A stretch of 49,456 bases of DNA from contig NZ_BLAE01000085.1 of the NCBI RefSeq assembly GCF_009687865.1, positions 1-49,456 on the forward strand. Direction: 5' to 3'. This DNA is from Acrocarpospora macrocephala. GTDB lineage: Bacteria; Actinomycetota; Actinomycetes; Streptosporangiales; Streptosporangiaceae. A program made the position numbers and the translations under genes. This document shows positions 32,179 through 40,898 of the stretch, piece by piece. Numbering within the stretch: position 1 is the first letter of the stretch; the number at the start of each line of letters is the position of its first letter. The notes beneath the pieces are model-generated. The model made no database searches. It was not told where the DNA came from and worked only from the letters and a program-made list of their open reading frames with translations.

Positions 32179-33216
32179 TCATAGGTATGGGTCGGACGCC
32201 GCCAGCGCGCGCCGGGTCAGCTCGATGACCTCGGCGTCCCGGAACGAGTCGAGCGGGAGACCCAGCGTCTGGAAGAGATCGCGCACCTCGTCCAGGGCGG
32301 GCTCGTCGGCGAGCGGCACCCGCAGCACGCGGTCGATCGGAACGTGCCTGGCCTGGCTGAAGCTGATGTTGAGCTCGGTCTGGCACCAGGAGTAGTAGAG
32401 CTTGTCGTGCGCCGCGAGCAGGGCGGGCGCGGCGGGATCCTCGCGGGTGACGATCACGTGCGAGGCGGCCATGTCCCAGCGGCACGTCGAGATCGTCGAG
32501 GACAGGCCGACGGCGATGGTGAGGAAGTCGTTGTGCTTGCGGTACCAGCTGGCCGCCAGGATGGTCGCGTAGGACTCCAGGCGCGCCCGCTCTGCCGTCC
32601 ACGGGTCGCCCTTGCCGGTCGGAAGGGATCGGCGGAACCGGGCGTACGCCTCGCAGACGGTGGTGTTCTCCGGGTCGATGATCTCCAGCTGCACCCGGAG
32701 CGGGCGGCGGGCCGCCCGGGAGTTCTCCACGCACTCGCGCAGCGTCACCGCGCGGATGAACGTTCCCGTGCCGCCCTTGAAGATCCAGCTGTTGCTGTCC
32801 CGCCAGGCCGCCGCCAGCTCGGCCCGCACCTGCGACCCGGCGAGCAGCGACACCACGGACACCTGGTCCAGCGTGTGCCGCGTCTGCTCGAGCAACCCGG
32901 TCACCTCGTCGTGGCGCTCGGCCATCGTGGCGAGCGCGTCCCGGGAATCGGCCGCCAGCTGCCGGAGCTCGGCCGGCTGGGCCAGCATCCGGTTGCGGAT
33001 CAGCGTGGTCGCCACCAGCGCCAGCACGAGCAGCGTGCCGTTGCTGGTGACCGGATCCTTGAACCTATCCGGTATGCCCGGAATTGTGTCGACCAGGATG
33101 GCGATGATGGCGATGATGAGCGCAATGCCCGCGTCAGGCTCATTACGCAGCCAGGTCAGCCGTAACCGTTGCCACATGTTCCGCTCGGAACCGCCCCCGC
33201 CGTTCTCGATCGCCAT
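32179..33216 (-). CDS. Two-TM membrane protein A (paralogue of 33332-34294)
   Basis: A 345-residue protein of unknown family. After a short polar start (MAIENGGGGSERNMWQR) come two hydrophobic segments (ALIIAIIAILVDTI and TLLVLALVATTLI), a short coiled coil (about 75-110), and a soluble domain of about 230 residues. That domain contains SWIFKGGTGTFIRAVTLRECV, VQLEIIDPENTTVC and LESYATILAASWY. Protein B shares these blocks, so the domain is real. The ATG at 33216 has GAGAGAAG upstream. It heads a likely operon with the cupin and phosphatase and is divergent from B across 115 bases. A two-TM plus cytoplasmic domain layout fits membrane-targeted effector proteins, but this is inference. Confidence 0.75.
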   Translation of the reverse strand: MAIENGGGGSERNMWQRLRLTWLRNEPDAGIALIIAIIAILVDTIPGIPDRFKDPVTSNGTLLVLALVATTLIRNRMLAQPAELRQLAADSRDALATMAERHDEVTGLLEQTRHTLDQVSVVSLLAGSQVRAELAAAWRDSNSWIFKGGTGTFIRAVTLRECVENSRAARRPLRVQLEIIDPENTTVCEAYARFRRSLPTGKGDPWTAERARLESYATILAASWYRKHNDFLTIAVGLSSTISTCRWDMAASHVIVTREDPAAPALLAAHDKLYYSWCQTELNISFSQARHVPIDRVLRVPLADEPALDEVRDLFQTLGLPLDSFRDAEVIELTRRALAASDPYL

Positions 33217-33331
33217 GAAGCTTCTCTCGCATTCGTGAACGAGTTGAATTACCCCTACCCCATAACTAGTCTGTACGTCCAGGCACATGTCCGCCACCCT
33301 GGCAATTATCTCAATTGAGGTGAGGACCGAA
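33217..33331. promoter_or_regulatory. Divergent promoter region between paralogues A and B
   Basis: An AT-richer 115-base gap (around 33240-33320) lies between the two divergent starts. GGTGAGGA precedes the B start at 33332. No clear palindrome was found. Confidence 0.35.
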
Positions 33332-34294
33332 ATGAAGCGGCGGATTGTCTGGCTGGTTACGAACTCAGACGTCGCCCTCGCGTTGTCCGTCGCCATCGTG
33401 GTCGCCGTACTCGGGGTGGTCGGGCCGGATTCGGAGAAGGCGGGACCCGCCGAGAGCGCCACGCTGGCCACCCTCGCCGTCCTGGCGGTGATCCTCCTGC
33501 GCGACCGGGCCCGCAACGACCAGCGGGACCAGGACTGGCGGGAAGCCCTGGCGGAGACACAGCTCCGGCTCGACCGGCTGGCCGACGGAATCGACCGCAG
33601 CTCAGGGGTCTACTTCGTGATCGGCCTCGAGTTCGGCAAGGTCCTGGCCGCCGCCCGGCAGTCCACCGACCGGTGGCTGTTCAAGGGCGCGACCGGAACG
33701 TACGTGCGCGCGGTCACCCTGCCGGAGTGCGTCGACCACGCGCGGCTGTCGAGGCGGGCGCTCGTTTTCCGGCTGGAGATTCTCGATCCCACCGACCCGG
33801 AATTATGCGAACGGTACGTCCGCATGCACCAGCGACTCACCACCCGGGCGGACAGCCCGGAACACTCGTGGACGATGGACGAAACACGCCGCGAACTGTT
33901 CGCGACAATTCTGGCGGCCTGCTGGTACCAGCAGCGGTACGAAATGCTCGATATCGACATAGGCCTCTCGTCGAAACTTTCGATTCACCGGTACGAGTTG
34001 TCGTCCCGATGCCTGATCATCACGCAGCGTGGCCCGAGTTTTCCGGCCACGATCGTGGAGAGCGGGAACCTGAGCTACGACCTGTGGAACACCGAGCTGG
34101 CGGTCAGCCTCCGCCAGTCGAAGCTGCTCCCCATGAAGCAGATCCAGGACGTGCCGCTGAGCGCCTCGCCCAGCGCCGACGAGGTCCGCAGCGTGTTCTC
34201 CCTGCTGGGGGTCGCCCTTCCGGACACGTACACGGACGCCGACCTGGAGGAGATCTCGGAACTCGCCCTCGCGTCCGCCAACCCGTACGAATAG
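33332..34294 (+). CDS. Two-TM membrane protein B (paralogue of A)
   Basis: A 320-residue protein homologous to A throughout its soluble part. RWLFKGATGTYVRAVTLPECV, FRLEILDPTDPELC, LFATILAACWYQQ and GLSSKLS align with the same blocks in A. The N-terminus has two hydrophobic stretches (ALALSVAIVVAVLGVVG and SATLATLAVLAVILL) then a coiled coil (AETQLRLDRLADGI). Both proteins end in a similar acidic helix. ATG 33332 is used, with GAGG six bases upstream, rather than the ATG at 33287. The gene ends 34 bases before the convergent NTPase gene. The A/B pair looks like a duplicated and diverged two-component membrane module. Confidence 0.75.
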   Translation: MKRRIVWLVTNSDVALALSVAIVVAVLGVVGPDSEKAGPAESATLATLAVLAVILLRDRARNDQRDQDWREALAETQLRLDRLADGIDRSSGVYFVIGLEFGKVLAAARQSTDRWLFKGATGTYVRAVTLPECVDHARLSRRALVFRLEILDPTDPELCERYVRMHQRLTTRADSPEHSWTMDETRRELFATILAACWYQQRYEMLDIDIGLSSKLSIHRYELSSRCLIITQRGPSFPATIVESGNLSYDLWNTELAVSLRQSKLLPMKQIQDVPLSASPSADEVRSVFSLLGVALPDTYTDADLEEISELALASANPYE

Positions 34295-34328
34295 GGCTGT
34301 CCCCGACTGAGGCCCTGGCGTGACCCGG

Positions 34329-36314
34329 CTACCCGGGCAGATCCCAGGCCTTCCTGATCTCCCGCAGGGCCTCGCCGGCGCGCTCGTCGGCGACCCCGAG
34401 GTCACGGCGGACCCGCGCCAGCGCGTCGAACGAGCCGGGAAACCCCGAGTCGGAGGCGCGCGTCAGCCGGTCCAGGGTCAGCTCGGCGGTGAAGATCTGC
34501 TCGATGGTGCGCAGGAAGCCGCGATCGTCGGCCAGGCGGGCCGACTCGCGGGTGAGCAGGGCGGCGGTGATCTCCGGCAGCGTGCGGGGACGATCGGGCA
34601 CGATCAGCGCCGCCGCTGCCCGGGCCGTACGCAACAGGTCGCGGGGCATGCCGCCGGACAGGCAGTGGAACAACGCCGCGAACGGCACCGGCAGGCCGAC
34701 CGCGCGGGTGTCGAGCAGCCGCGTCGCCGTGGCCAGATCCAGCGGCTCGACCCGGATGATCTCGTCGATCGCGCTGTCGAAGGCGTCGCGGCGGCCGACC
34801 GGGGCCAGATCCGCCTCCCGCAGCGCCTCGTCGGAGACCGACAGCAGGAACAGGCAGTTCGGTACGTCGAAGACGACCTTGAGCTCGTTGACGAAGTCGC
34901 GGGCGCGGGCGGCCGGCTCGATCCGGTCGAGTTCGTCGATGCCGACGACCAGGCCGCGGGGTTTGAGGCCGGTGGTGGTGAGTTCGTCGGCCAGCGTGTG
35001 CAGGAAACCTTTCAGGGCGTCGACGATCTCCAGGTAGGTGAGCGGCTGGCGGGCCCGGCTGCCGCCGCGTTTGGCCGAAATGCCGAAGCCCTGCCAGCCC
35101 GCGTTCATGCTGGCCTCGCTGGTGCGGGTCTGCAGGTAGTGGATCCACTCCAGGTGCTTGGCGGCGGCCCCGGCGGCGGTCTTGAGCTCGGCGGCGATCG
35201 CCGACCGGCACAGCTGGGCGAACAGGCCGAGCATGAACTCGCGTCGCTCGTAGACGACCGGCGCGGAGATCACCAGGCCCAGCCGCTCGGAGCCGTCGCC
35301 GCAGAAGGCGTGCAGCAGGTCGGTCTTGCCGACGCCGCGCGGGCCCGACAGCGCGATGCTCCCGCCGTCCATGCCGTTGGCCACCACCGTCAGCGTCTCC
35401 TCGGCGGCGGTCGAGACGTGGAAGGCCAGGCCGCGGACCTGGCGCAGGCCGGGGGTCTGTTTGAGGTGCAGCGTCAAAGCGTGGCGGCGGGTGATGTGGG
35501 CGCCGATCTGGGCGCGCAGCAACCCGCGCAGCGCCTCGGCCACCGAATCCCACCAGGCCGCGCGCAGCCGCTCGGCGTCCTGGTTGTCCGGGGCCAGCAG
35601 CCCGCGGCGCCACACCTGAACTCCCGCGCCTTCTGAAGCCTGCAAGAACAGCAGATATGGCGCGACGAACAGCGCCCCGACGATGAGGCTGACCGGCGTG
35701 CCCCAGGCGTAGCCGTCATCATCCCCGGCCGGACGGTTGTGGGCCATCTGCCAGAAAAGCTGATCCGCGGCGGAGGCCCCCGCGACCACGAGGGCGGTCA
35801 TCACGAACAACGCGACGTCGGCACTCCAGGAGTAGCGGGCTGACTCGTTCCCCGCGCGGACCCGCGGCAAGAGGGAGAACAGGGCGAAGGCCACGCGCCC
35901 CGCCACCGCCGCGATGACGATCGAGGTCAGCAGCAGGCCGATGCCGCTGCCCACGACCCCGATCATCGACACCGGCCGATTTTCGATCAGTGCCGCTTTG
36001 AACTCGTCATTCCACGCCCCCGTCATGATGGCCGCCAGCGCGACGAGCAGCGCGAACGCCCCACCGGCCCAGAAGATCACCCGCACTCGCCGCCGCCGGC
36101 TCCATACGCTCTGCGCCCGGCCGGCGGCCTCCCGGTACTCTTGCTCCGCGGCGCGCGCGTGGCCAAGCAGGGCCCCTCGTTGCGCCAGCGCCGCCGCCCG
36201 CAGGTCAGCCGCCGAAGGCGCGTGCTCCCCGGCCATGGCGACAGTGAACTCCGGCTCCTCCAGGACCCGCCTGACGAGCTCATCGAACTCCTGGCTGCGC
36301 TCATCGGCGACCAT
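34329..36314 (-). CDS. KAP-like P-loop NTPase with four transmembrane helices
   Basis: A 661-residue protein. Residues 79-97, 115-140, 165-182 and 207-225 are hydrophobic helices in the N-terminal third. Then a P-loop domain carries Walker A GPRGVGKTDLL (324-331) and Walker B GLVVGIDELDRI (454-463, hhhhDELDR as in KAP NTPases). The helical C-terminus carries FHCLSGGMPRDLLRTARAAA. KAP-type NTPases are membrane-linked STAND-like ATPases, known also from phage-defence contexts. ATG 36314 has AGGAGG upstream. It lies next to the divergent A/B pair. No partner effector is fused. Confidence 0.8.
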   Translation of the reverse strand: MVADERSQEFDELVRRVLEEPEFTVAMAGEHAPSAADLRAAALAQRGALLGHARAAEQEYREAAGRAQSVWSRRRRVRVIFWAGGAFALLVALAAIMTGAWNDEFKAALIENRPVSMIGVVGSGIGLLLTSIVIAAVAGRVAFALFSLLPRVRAGNESARYSWSADVALFVMTALVVAGASAADQLFWQMAHNRPAGDDDGYAWGTPVSLIVGALFVAPYLLFLQASEGAGVQVWRRGLLAPDNQDAERLRAAWWDSVAEALRGLLRAQIGAHITRRHALTLHLKQTPGLRQVRGLAFHVSTAAEETLTVVANGMDGGSIALSGPRGVGKTDLLHAFCGDGSERLGLVISAPVVYERREFMLGLFAQLCRSAIAAELKTAAGAAAKHLEWIHYLQTRTSEASMNAGWQGFGISAKRGGSRARQPLTYLEIVDALKGFLHTLADELTTTGLKPRGLVVGIDELDRIEPAARARDFVNELKVVFDVPNCLFLLSVSDEALREADLAPVGRRDAFDSAIDEIIRVEPLDLATATRLLDTRAVGLPVPFAALFHCLSGGMPRDLLRTARAAAALIVPDRPRTLPEITAALLTRESARLADDRGFLRTIEQIFTAELTLDRLTRASDSGFPGSFDALARVRRDLGVADERAGEALREIRKAWDLPG

Positions 36315-36371
36315 CCCTGAAGCCTCCTGTCCACGTCCTTCCGACAGGATGGCGTGGCTCAGCCTCGCGCG

Positions 36372-36980
36372 TCAGCGCCGTACGGCATCAGCGCCCTCGT
36401 GCTGGGGTGCGCAGCCCTTCAGCACGAGGGCGACCAGTGCGTTCGCGTCGTCGGCGGTGGGCGGGCGCTGCCGGGCGAGAACGCGGTACAGCAGCGAGCC
36501 CACCAGGGTCGAGGCGACCGTGGGCAGGTCGGCGTCGGAGTCGATCTGCCCGGCCCGCTGGGCGCTTGCCAGCCGCTGGAGCAGCGACGTCTCGTGCGGC
36601 TCGGTGAAGTGCCGGTACAGACGATCCGCGACCTCCTGGTTGTCCACCGTGGCGGCGGTCAGGGCCAGGACCAGGCCCGAGCCCTCCGGCGACGTCAGCC
36701 GTGCCACCCAGGCGCGCGACCACTCGCGCAGATCGTTGGCGATATGACCGGTGTCGGGGAGCGGCTCCACCTGCTGCGACAGGCCCCCGCTCAACGCCGC
36801 CTCGGCGACCACGGCGCTCTTCGAACCCCACCAGCGGTAGACGGTCTGCTTGCCCACCCCGGCCCGGCCGGCGATCCCCTCGATGGTCAACCGCTCGTAA
36901 CCCACAGCCGCGAGCAGGAACCGGGTCGCTTCGAGAATCGCCAGCCGCGAAGCCTCGCTGCGCTTGCGGCCACTTGACAT
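36372..36980 (-). CDS. TetR-family transcriptional regulator
   Basis: A 202-residue regulator. The N-terminal helix-turn-helix (about 10-55) reads AILEATRFLLAAVGYERLTI, then IAGRAGVGKQTVYRWWGSKSAVV. The C-terminal ligand domain is about 140 residues. It is divergent from an SDR gene, with a 17-base palindrome between them, so it probably represses the SDR operon and itself. ATG 36980 is chosen for a normal TetR start (MSSGRKRSEASRL); GGAGG lies somewhat far upstream. Confidence 0.88.
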   Translation of the reverse strand: MSSGRKRSEASRLAILEATRFLLAAVGYERLTIEGIAGRAGVGKQTVYRWWGSKSAVVAEAALSGGLSQQVEPLPDTGHIANDLREWSRAWVARLTSPEGSGLVLALTAATVDNQEVADRLYRHFTEPHETSLLQRLASAQRAGQIDSDADLPTVASTLVGSLLYRVLARQRPPTADDANALVALVLKGCAPQHEGADAVRR

Positions 36981-37015
36981 GACACCAGCGTAGGCACCTC
37001 CGGTAGTCTCCATTA

Positions 37016-37032
37016 CGAGACGTGTCGTCTCG
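37016..37032. promoter_or_regulatory. TetR operator candidate
   Basis: CGAGACG-TGT-CGTCTCG is a perfect palindrome with 7-base arms, midway between the divergent TetR and SDR starts and about 25 bases before the SDR ATG. It is the probable binding site of the adjacent regulator. Confidence 0.7.
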
Positions 37033-37056
37033 AAATCTCGGATTGGAGTCACAGAC

Positions 37057-37899
37057 ATGGCGTACGGAGTATTGGTCGTGGTCGGAACCGGCGGGATGGG
37101 CGTCGCGGCGGCGCGCAGGATCGGGCCCGGAAAGCGCGTTCTGCTCGCCGACTTCAACGAGGCGGCGCTGGACGCGGTCGCCGGCGCGCTCCGCGACGAA
37201 GGGCACGACGTCACGACTCAGGTCGTGGACGTCTCATCCGGGGAGTCCGTCCACGAGCTCGCCCGTACCGCGGCTCGGCTCGGCCCGGTCACGCAGGTGC
37301 TCCACACGGCTGGGCTCTCCCCGGCGCAGGCGCCCGTGGAGGCGATCCTGCGGGTCGACCTGCTCGGCGTCGCGCTCGTGCTGGACGAGTTCGCCGAGGT
37401 CGTCTCCCCGGGAGGGGCCGGTCTGGTCATCGCCAGCATGTCCGGGCATCTCATGCCGCCCCTGCCCCCCGAGGTGGAGATCCAGCTCGCGACGACCCCC
37501 ACCGGCGAGCTGCTGAACCTCCCCGCCGCTTCCCCCGGCGCGTTCGCGTCCCCCGGCCATGCCTACTCTTTCGCCAAGCGGGCCAATCAGGTGCGTGTCC
37601 GCGCCGCGAGCACACAGTGGGGCCGTAAGGGAGCACGCGTCAACACCATCAGCCCCGGCGTCATCTCCACGGCGATGGGCCGGCAGGAGCTGGCCTCACC
37701 CTCCGGCGCGTTCATGAGAGCGATGGTCGACGGCTCCGGCACCGGCCGCCTCGGCTCTCCGGACGACATCGCATCCGCCGCCGCGTTCCTGCTGTCGGAC
37801 GCCGCCTCGTTCATCACCGGCACCGACCTCCTCGTGGACGGCGGCGCCGTGGCCGCCGTGTCCACCGGCCACACCGCGTTGTCGATGGCCGCGAGCTGA
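37057..37899 (+). CDS. Short-chain dehydrogenase/reductase (SDR)
   Basis: A 280-residue classical SDR. The Rossmann start VVVGTGGMGVAAARRIG stands for the usual TGxxxGxG. The acidic residue after beta-2 (LLADFNEAAL) suggests NAD preference. Later come LHTAGLSPAQ (usually NNAG), the S-x(n)-YxxxK pair with Ser in VIASMSGHLMP and YSFAKRANQ, then a C-terminal SPGVISTAMGRQEL and GTDLLVDGGAV. Active-site Tyr and Lys are present. ATG 37057. It is probably controlled by the divergent TetR and heads a unit with the broken isochorismatase. Substrate unknown. Confidence 0.88.
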   Translation: MAYGVLVVVGTGGMGVAAARRIGPGKRVLLADFNEAALDAVAGALRDEGHDVTTQVVDVSSGESVHELARTAARLGPVTQVLHTAGLSPAQAPVEAILRVDLLGVALVLDEFAEVVSPGGAGLVIASMSGHLMPPLPPEVEIQLATTPTGELLNLPAASPGAFASPGHAYSFAKRANQVRVRAASTQWGRKGARVNTISPGVISTAMGRQELASPSGAFMRAMVDGSGTGRLGSPDDIASAAAFLLSDAASFITGTDLLVDGGAVAAVSTGHTALSMAAS

Positions 37900-37928
37900 C
37901 CCCGTACCCGACAACAGGAGACGTGACC

Positions 37929-38484
37929 ATGCCCATCAGCGCACTGGACCCGACAACCGCACTCCTCGTGATCGATCTCCAGCACGCCACCGTTAGCAAC
38001 CCCACCGTCCACCCGATCGGCGGCATCGTCGCCAACGCCGCCCGGCTCGCCTCGGCGTTCCGCCGCCATGGCCTCCCGGTGGCTCTGGTCAGCGCCGACC
38101 TGAACGACCCGCCCCCCGGGGCGTACGGAGCTTGGCCGGCCCAGGGCGCCGATTCCGGCGGACGCGCTCGAGATCGTTCCCGGGCTCGCGCCGCAGCCCG
38201 GGGACATCAGGATCACGAAGCGGGGATGGAGCGCGTTCGCCGGCACCCCGCTCGACGCGCGGCTCGCCGAGCGGGACGTCACGCAGGTCGTCATCGCGGG
38301 GATCGCGACCAGTTTCGGCGTCGAGTCCACGGCCCGGTACGCCTACGACGCCGGTTATCACGTGACGATCGCCCTGGACGCGATAACCGACCTCGACGTT
38401 GGGGCGCACGAACGCGGCGTGACCAGGGTTTTCCCCGTACTGGGCGAGACCGGCACCACCGATCAGATCCTCACGCTGCTCTGA
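37929..38484 (+). pseudogene. Isochorismatase-family hydrolase, broken by a frameshift
   Basis: The first frame begins at ATG 37929 (AGGAG eight bases upstream) and reads ALDPTTALLVIDLQHATVSN with the family Asp nucleophile-partner region. After LVSADLNDPPPG it continues out of frame. In the frame one base on, starting inside the run at 38112-38121 (C6G4), the family sequence resumes: PGRTELGRPRAPIPADALEIV, TKRGWSAFAGTPLDARLAE, VVIAGIATSFGVESTARYAYD, ending with a TGA at 38482-38484. Removing one base from the run restores a normal ~184-residue protein. The shift is either a sequencing error in a homopolymer, a true pseudogene, or slippage-regulated. It lies in a likely operon with the SDR gene. 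Confidence 0.85.
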
Positions 38485-38600
38485 GGGTGACCGATCTCAT
38501 AATGCGGGGACGAGAATGTGAGGGAGAAGCAACACGGAGCGTTCTTGATGGGGGATTGCCGTGCGCTTACGCTCCGCAGGAGGGAACGGATGCGTGCGGC

Positions 38601-39965
38601 ATGGCAAAAATGTTCGACACCGCGCTGCGGATGGACGCGGCGGGACCTGGTGGGATTCCCATCCTTAATAATCTTCGTTTTCTACGGCATTCCGCTTGGT
38701 ACGCGCTGGATCGGGTCGCACCGAAGTTTCCCGGGCCGGTCGTACCGCTGACCGGTGGGAACGGGTCGGTCGTCCTGCTCAGGGGCGAGGAGGCGATCCG
38801 GCGGTATTTCACCGACAACGACACCTTTCATCGGCTGAGCGATGGCCTCTTCACGCTGCCGGAAGGGCGGCCCTGGTCGCGGATGTTCGACGCCGTCATC
38901 ACCTTCAACGGGGAGCGGCATCGTCGGGCGCGCAAGCTGCTCATGCCCGTCGTGCACAAAAGCGCGATGGAGCATTACGCGGTGGTATTCGCCGACACCT
39001 TCAAGCGGACCAGATTCGCCGCGTCCGATAGCGAGCCGTTCGACATGGCGGCCGAATTCCTCGACGTCACCCGGGCCAACATGCTCACCTGCCTGCTCGG
39101 CCTCGAACCGGACGAGGAGAACGTCGCCCTCGCCCACGCCGTCCACCGGCTGCTCCAGGCCACGCTGAACCCGATGGTCTTCATGTACCAGAAGGAACGC
39201 GACTGGACCCCGTACGGCAAGTGGACCCGGCAGGTCGCCGGCGTTTACGACCGGCTGGCCGGGATCATCGAGCGCAAGCGCGCCGAGGAACCCCGCCCGG
39301 ACGCGTTGTCCATCCTCTGCCACACCACCGACGAGAACGGCGACTCGCTGACCACGCCGGAGATAGCCGGCGAACTGCACGGCCTGTTCGCGGCCGGGTT
39401 CGAGACCACCGCGATGTCGATGACGTGGGCGTTGCTGACCATCCTCGGCACACCTGACCTGGAGGTCTCCAGCGAGGAACAACTGGACGCCGTCGTGAGG
39501 GAGTCGCAGCGGCTCATCCCGACCGTGCCGCTCTCCCTGCCGCGACGCGTGACGCGGGACGTCGAGATCGACGGGGCGCCGCCGATCCCGCGTGGCGCGC
39601 TGGCCTTCACGGCCCCGCTGCTCGAACACCGCGACCCGGTGGCGTTCCCCGATCCCGGCGCCTTCCGCCCGTCGCGCTGGACCGACGCCCGCCCCTCGCC
39701 GTACGCGTTCCTGCCGTACGGCGTCGGCCAGCGGCGCTGCCTCGGAGCATCCTTCGCGGACCTGCAGATCAGGACGACACTCGCCCTCATCCTCGCCTCC
39801 GGCAGACCACAACTGCTCACCACCGAGGTCGACTACCGCATCAAATCCGGCGCGACCGCGTTCCCAAAGAAGCCGATCATGGTCAGCACGGGCGGCAACG
39901 CCTCCGCCCCCGGGCCGGTCACCGGCACCGTCACCAAGCTGTGGAACCGGTCATCAGCCGGTTGA
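38601..39965 (+). CDS. Cytochrome P450
   Basis: A 454-residue heme monooxygenase. I-helix GLFAAGFETTAMSMTW has the oxygen-activation E-T-T; K-helix VVRESQRLIPTVPLSLPRRV has ExxR; the meander and heme loop read FLPYGVGQRRCLGASFA with the Cys ligand. The overall type resembles CYP102/CYP51-like long bacterial P450s. ATG 38601 is chosen; the frame is open far upstream through the isochorismatase region, so the exact start is uncertain, and a GTG at 38487 would add 38 residues. It probably acts with the SDR on the same substrate. A hairpin terminator follows. Confidence 0.88.
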   Translation: MAKMFDTALRMDAAGPGGIPILNNLRFLRHSAWYALDRVAPKFPGPVVPLTGGNGSVVLLRGEEAIRRYFTDNDTFHRLSDGLFTLPEGRPWSRMFDAVITFNGERHRRARKLLMPVVHKSAMEHYAVVFADTFKRTRFAASDSEPFDMAAEFLDVTRANMLTCLLGLEPDEENVALAHAVHRLLQATLNPMVFMYQKERDWTPYGKWTRQVAGVYDRLAGIIERKRAEEPRPDALSILCHTTDENGDSLTTPEIAGELHGLFAAGFETTAMSMTWALLTILGTPDLEVSSEEQLDAVVRESQRLIPTVPLSLPRRVTRDVEIDGAPPIPRGALAFTAPLLEHRDPVAFPDPGAFRPSRWTDARPSPYAFLPYGVGQRRCLGASFADLQIRTTLALILASGRPQLLTTEVDYRIKSGATAFPKKPIMVSTGGNASAPGPVTGTVTKLWNRSSAG

Positions 39966-39992
39966 CCGCCGTCCTGCGCGGGCGGCGGTCAA
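39962..39992. terminator. Bidirectional hairpin between P450 and erm genes
   Basis: ttgaccgccg (39962-39971) pairs with cggcggtcaa (39983-39992), and the stem continues with one G-T pair for 13 pairs in total around a tgcgc loop. It lies between two convergent genes and could end both. Confidence 0.7.
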
Positions 39993-39999
39993 GCTCGTC

Positions 40000-40812
40000 T
40001 CAGCGGTGCAGTGCGGTGAAGAGCGTGACCCACTGGTCGGGATGAACGAACGCCACCACCGTGCCACGCGCGATACCCGCCCGGGCGAAGGCCGCGCCCA
40101 CTCCGTCGTAATGCCGGTTGAGTGAGGCGTACAGCGAGCCGCCGACGCCGGAGAAGCCCAGCTCCACCAGCTCCTGCCACGCGTGGCCATCGTCGACGAG
40201 CGGCTCGGGCCGTCGCTCGATCCGCAGGATCGCCGAGTCGACGGAGGGAACGGGCCGGAAGCTCTCCCTGCCGATCCTGCCGAGCAGCTCCCACGAGAAC
40301 CACGGCCAGCTCTCCACCGTCACCAGGCTCCACCTGCCGAAGTCGCCGCTGCGCTTGCGGGCGTACTCCACCTGGGTGAGCAGCGTGGCCGAGGTCAGCT
40401 CCGGCGCCCGCAGACACCAGTCGACGATCTTGGAGGTGATCGAGTACGGGATGTTCCCCACAACCGCGAACGGCTCGCCCGGCGGCCGTACCGCGGTGAA
40501 ATCACCCTTGACGATCCTAAGCTTGGTCTTGGCTCTGAGCTTGGCCACCAGCAGCGGATCGATCTCGTACCCCACGACCGTGGCGCCCGCCCTGGCCAGC
40601 GCCATCGTGAGCACTCCCTCTCCGGCCCCGGGCTCAAGCACGAGACCACTCGGCCGCGCCGCCTTGACCACCTGCTCTACGGCATGCCGATCGACCAGGA
40701 AGTTCTGCGAGAACTCCCGCCGCGCCCGATCCCTGGGCGTGCGACCGCCACCACTTTTCCTGGCCTTCTTCTGGGTATACGAATAGTTCCCGTGCGCGAA
40801 GTCCTGCGCCAC
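40000..40812 (-). CDS. erm: Erm-type 23S rRNA (adenine-N6) methyltransferase
   Basis: A 270-residue SAM-dependent methyltransferase of the Erm family, which methylates A2058 of 23S rRNA and gives macrolide, lincosamide and streptogramin B resistance. FSQNFLVDRHAVEQVV is the Erm/KsgA start; SAM motif I is VLEPGAGEGVLTMALA; the target-base motif is VGNIPYSITSKIV (N-I-P-Y). Adjacent FRPVPSVDSAILRIERR is also conserved. A basic N-terminal extension (YTQKKARKSGGGRTPRDRAR) is typical of actinomycete Erm enzymes. The GTG at 40812 has AAAGGG eight bases upstream, inside a small hairpin (40821-40830). A leader peptide and attenuator lie upstream. Confidence 0.9.
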   Translation of the reverse strand: MAQDFAHGNYSYTQKKARKSGGGRTPRDRARREFSQNFLVDRHAVEQVVKAARPSGLVLEPGAGEGVLTMALARAGATVVGYEIDPLLVAKLRAKTKLRIVKGDFTAVRPPGEPFAVVGNIPYSITSKIVDWCLRAPELTSATLLTQVEYARKRSGDFGRWSLVTVESWPWFSWELLGRIGRESFRPVPSVDSAILRIERRPEPLVDDGHAWQELVELGFSGVGGSLYASLNRHYDGVGAAFARAGIARGTVVAFVHPDQWVTLFTALHR

Positions 40813-40820
40813 AGCAAAAG

Positions 40821-40898
40821 CCCTTTCGGGTCCTCGAGATGAATGGAATCTCGACGGGCCCTGGGCTCGCGTCCCGCGAAGCTAGCGAGCCAGAGCCC
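40821..40898 (-). promoter_or_regulatory. erm attenuator hairpins
   Basis: Three hairpins on the minus strand lie between the leader frame and the gene: a 13-pair stem with one bulge (40886-40898 with 40856-40869), tcgagat/atctcga (40834-40840 with 40848-40854), and CCC-GAAA-GGG (40821-40830), which holds the Shine-Dalgarno. A ribosome stalled on the leader would cover the first arm and could free the erm start. Confidence 0.65.
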
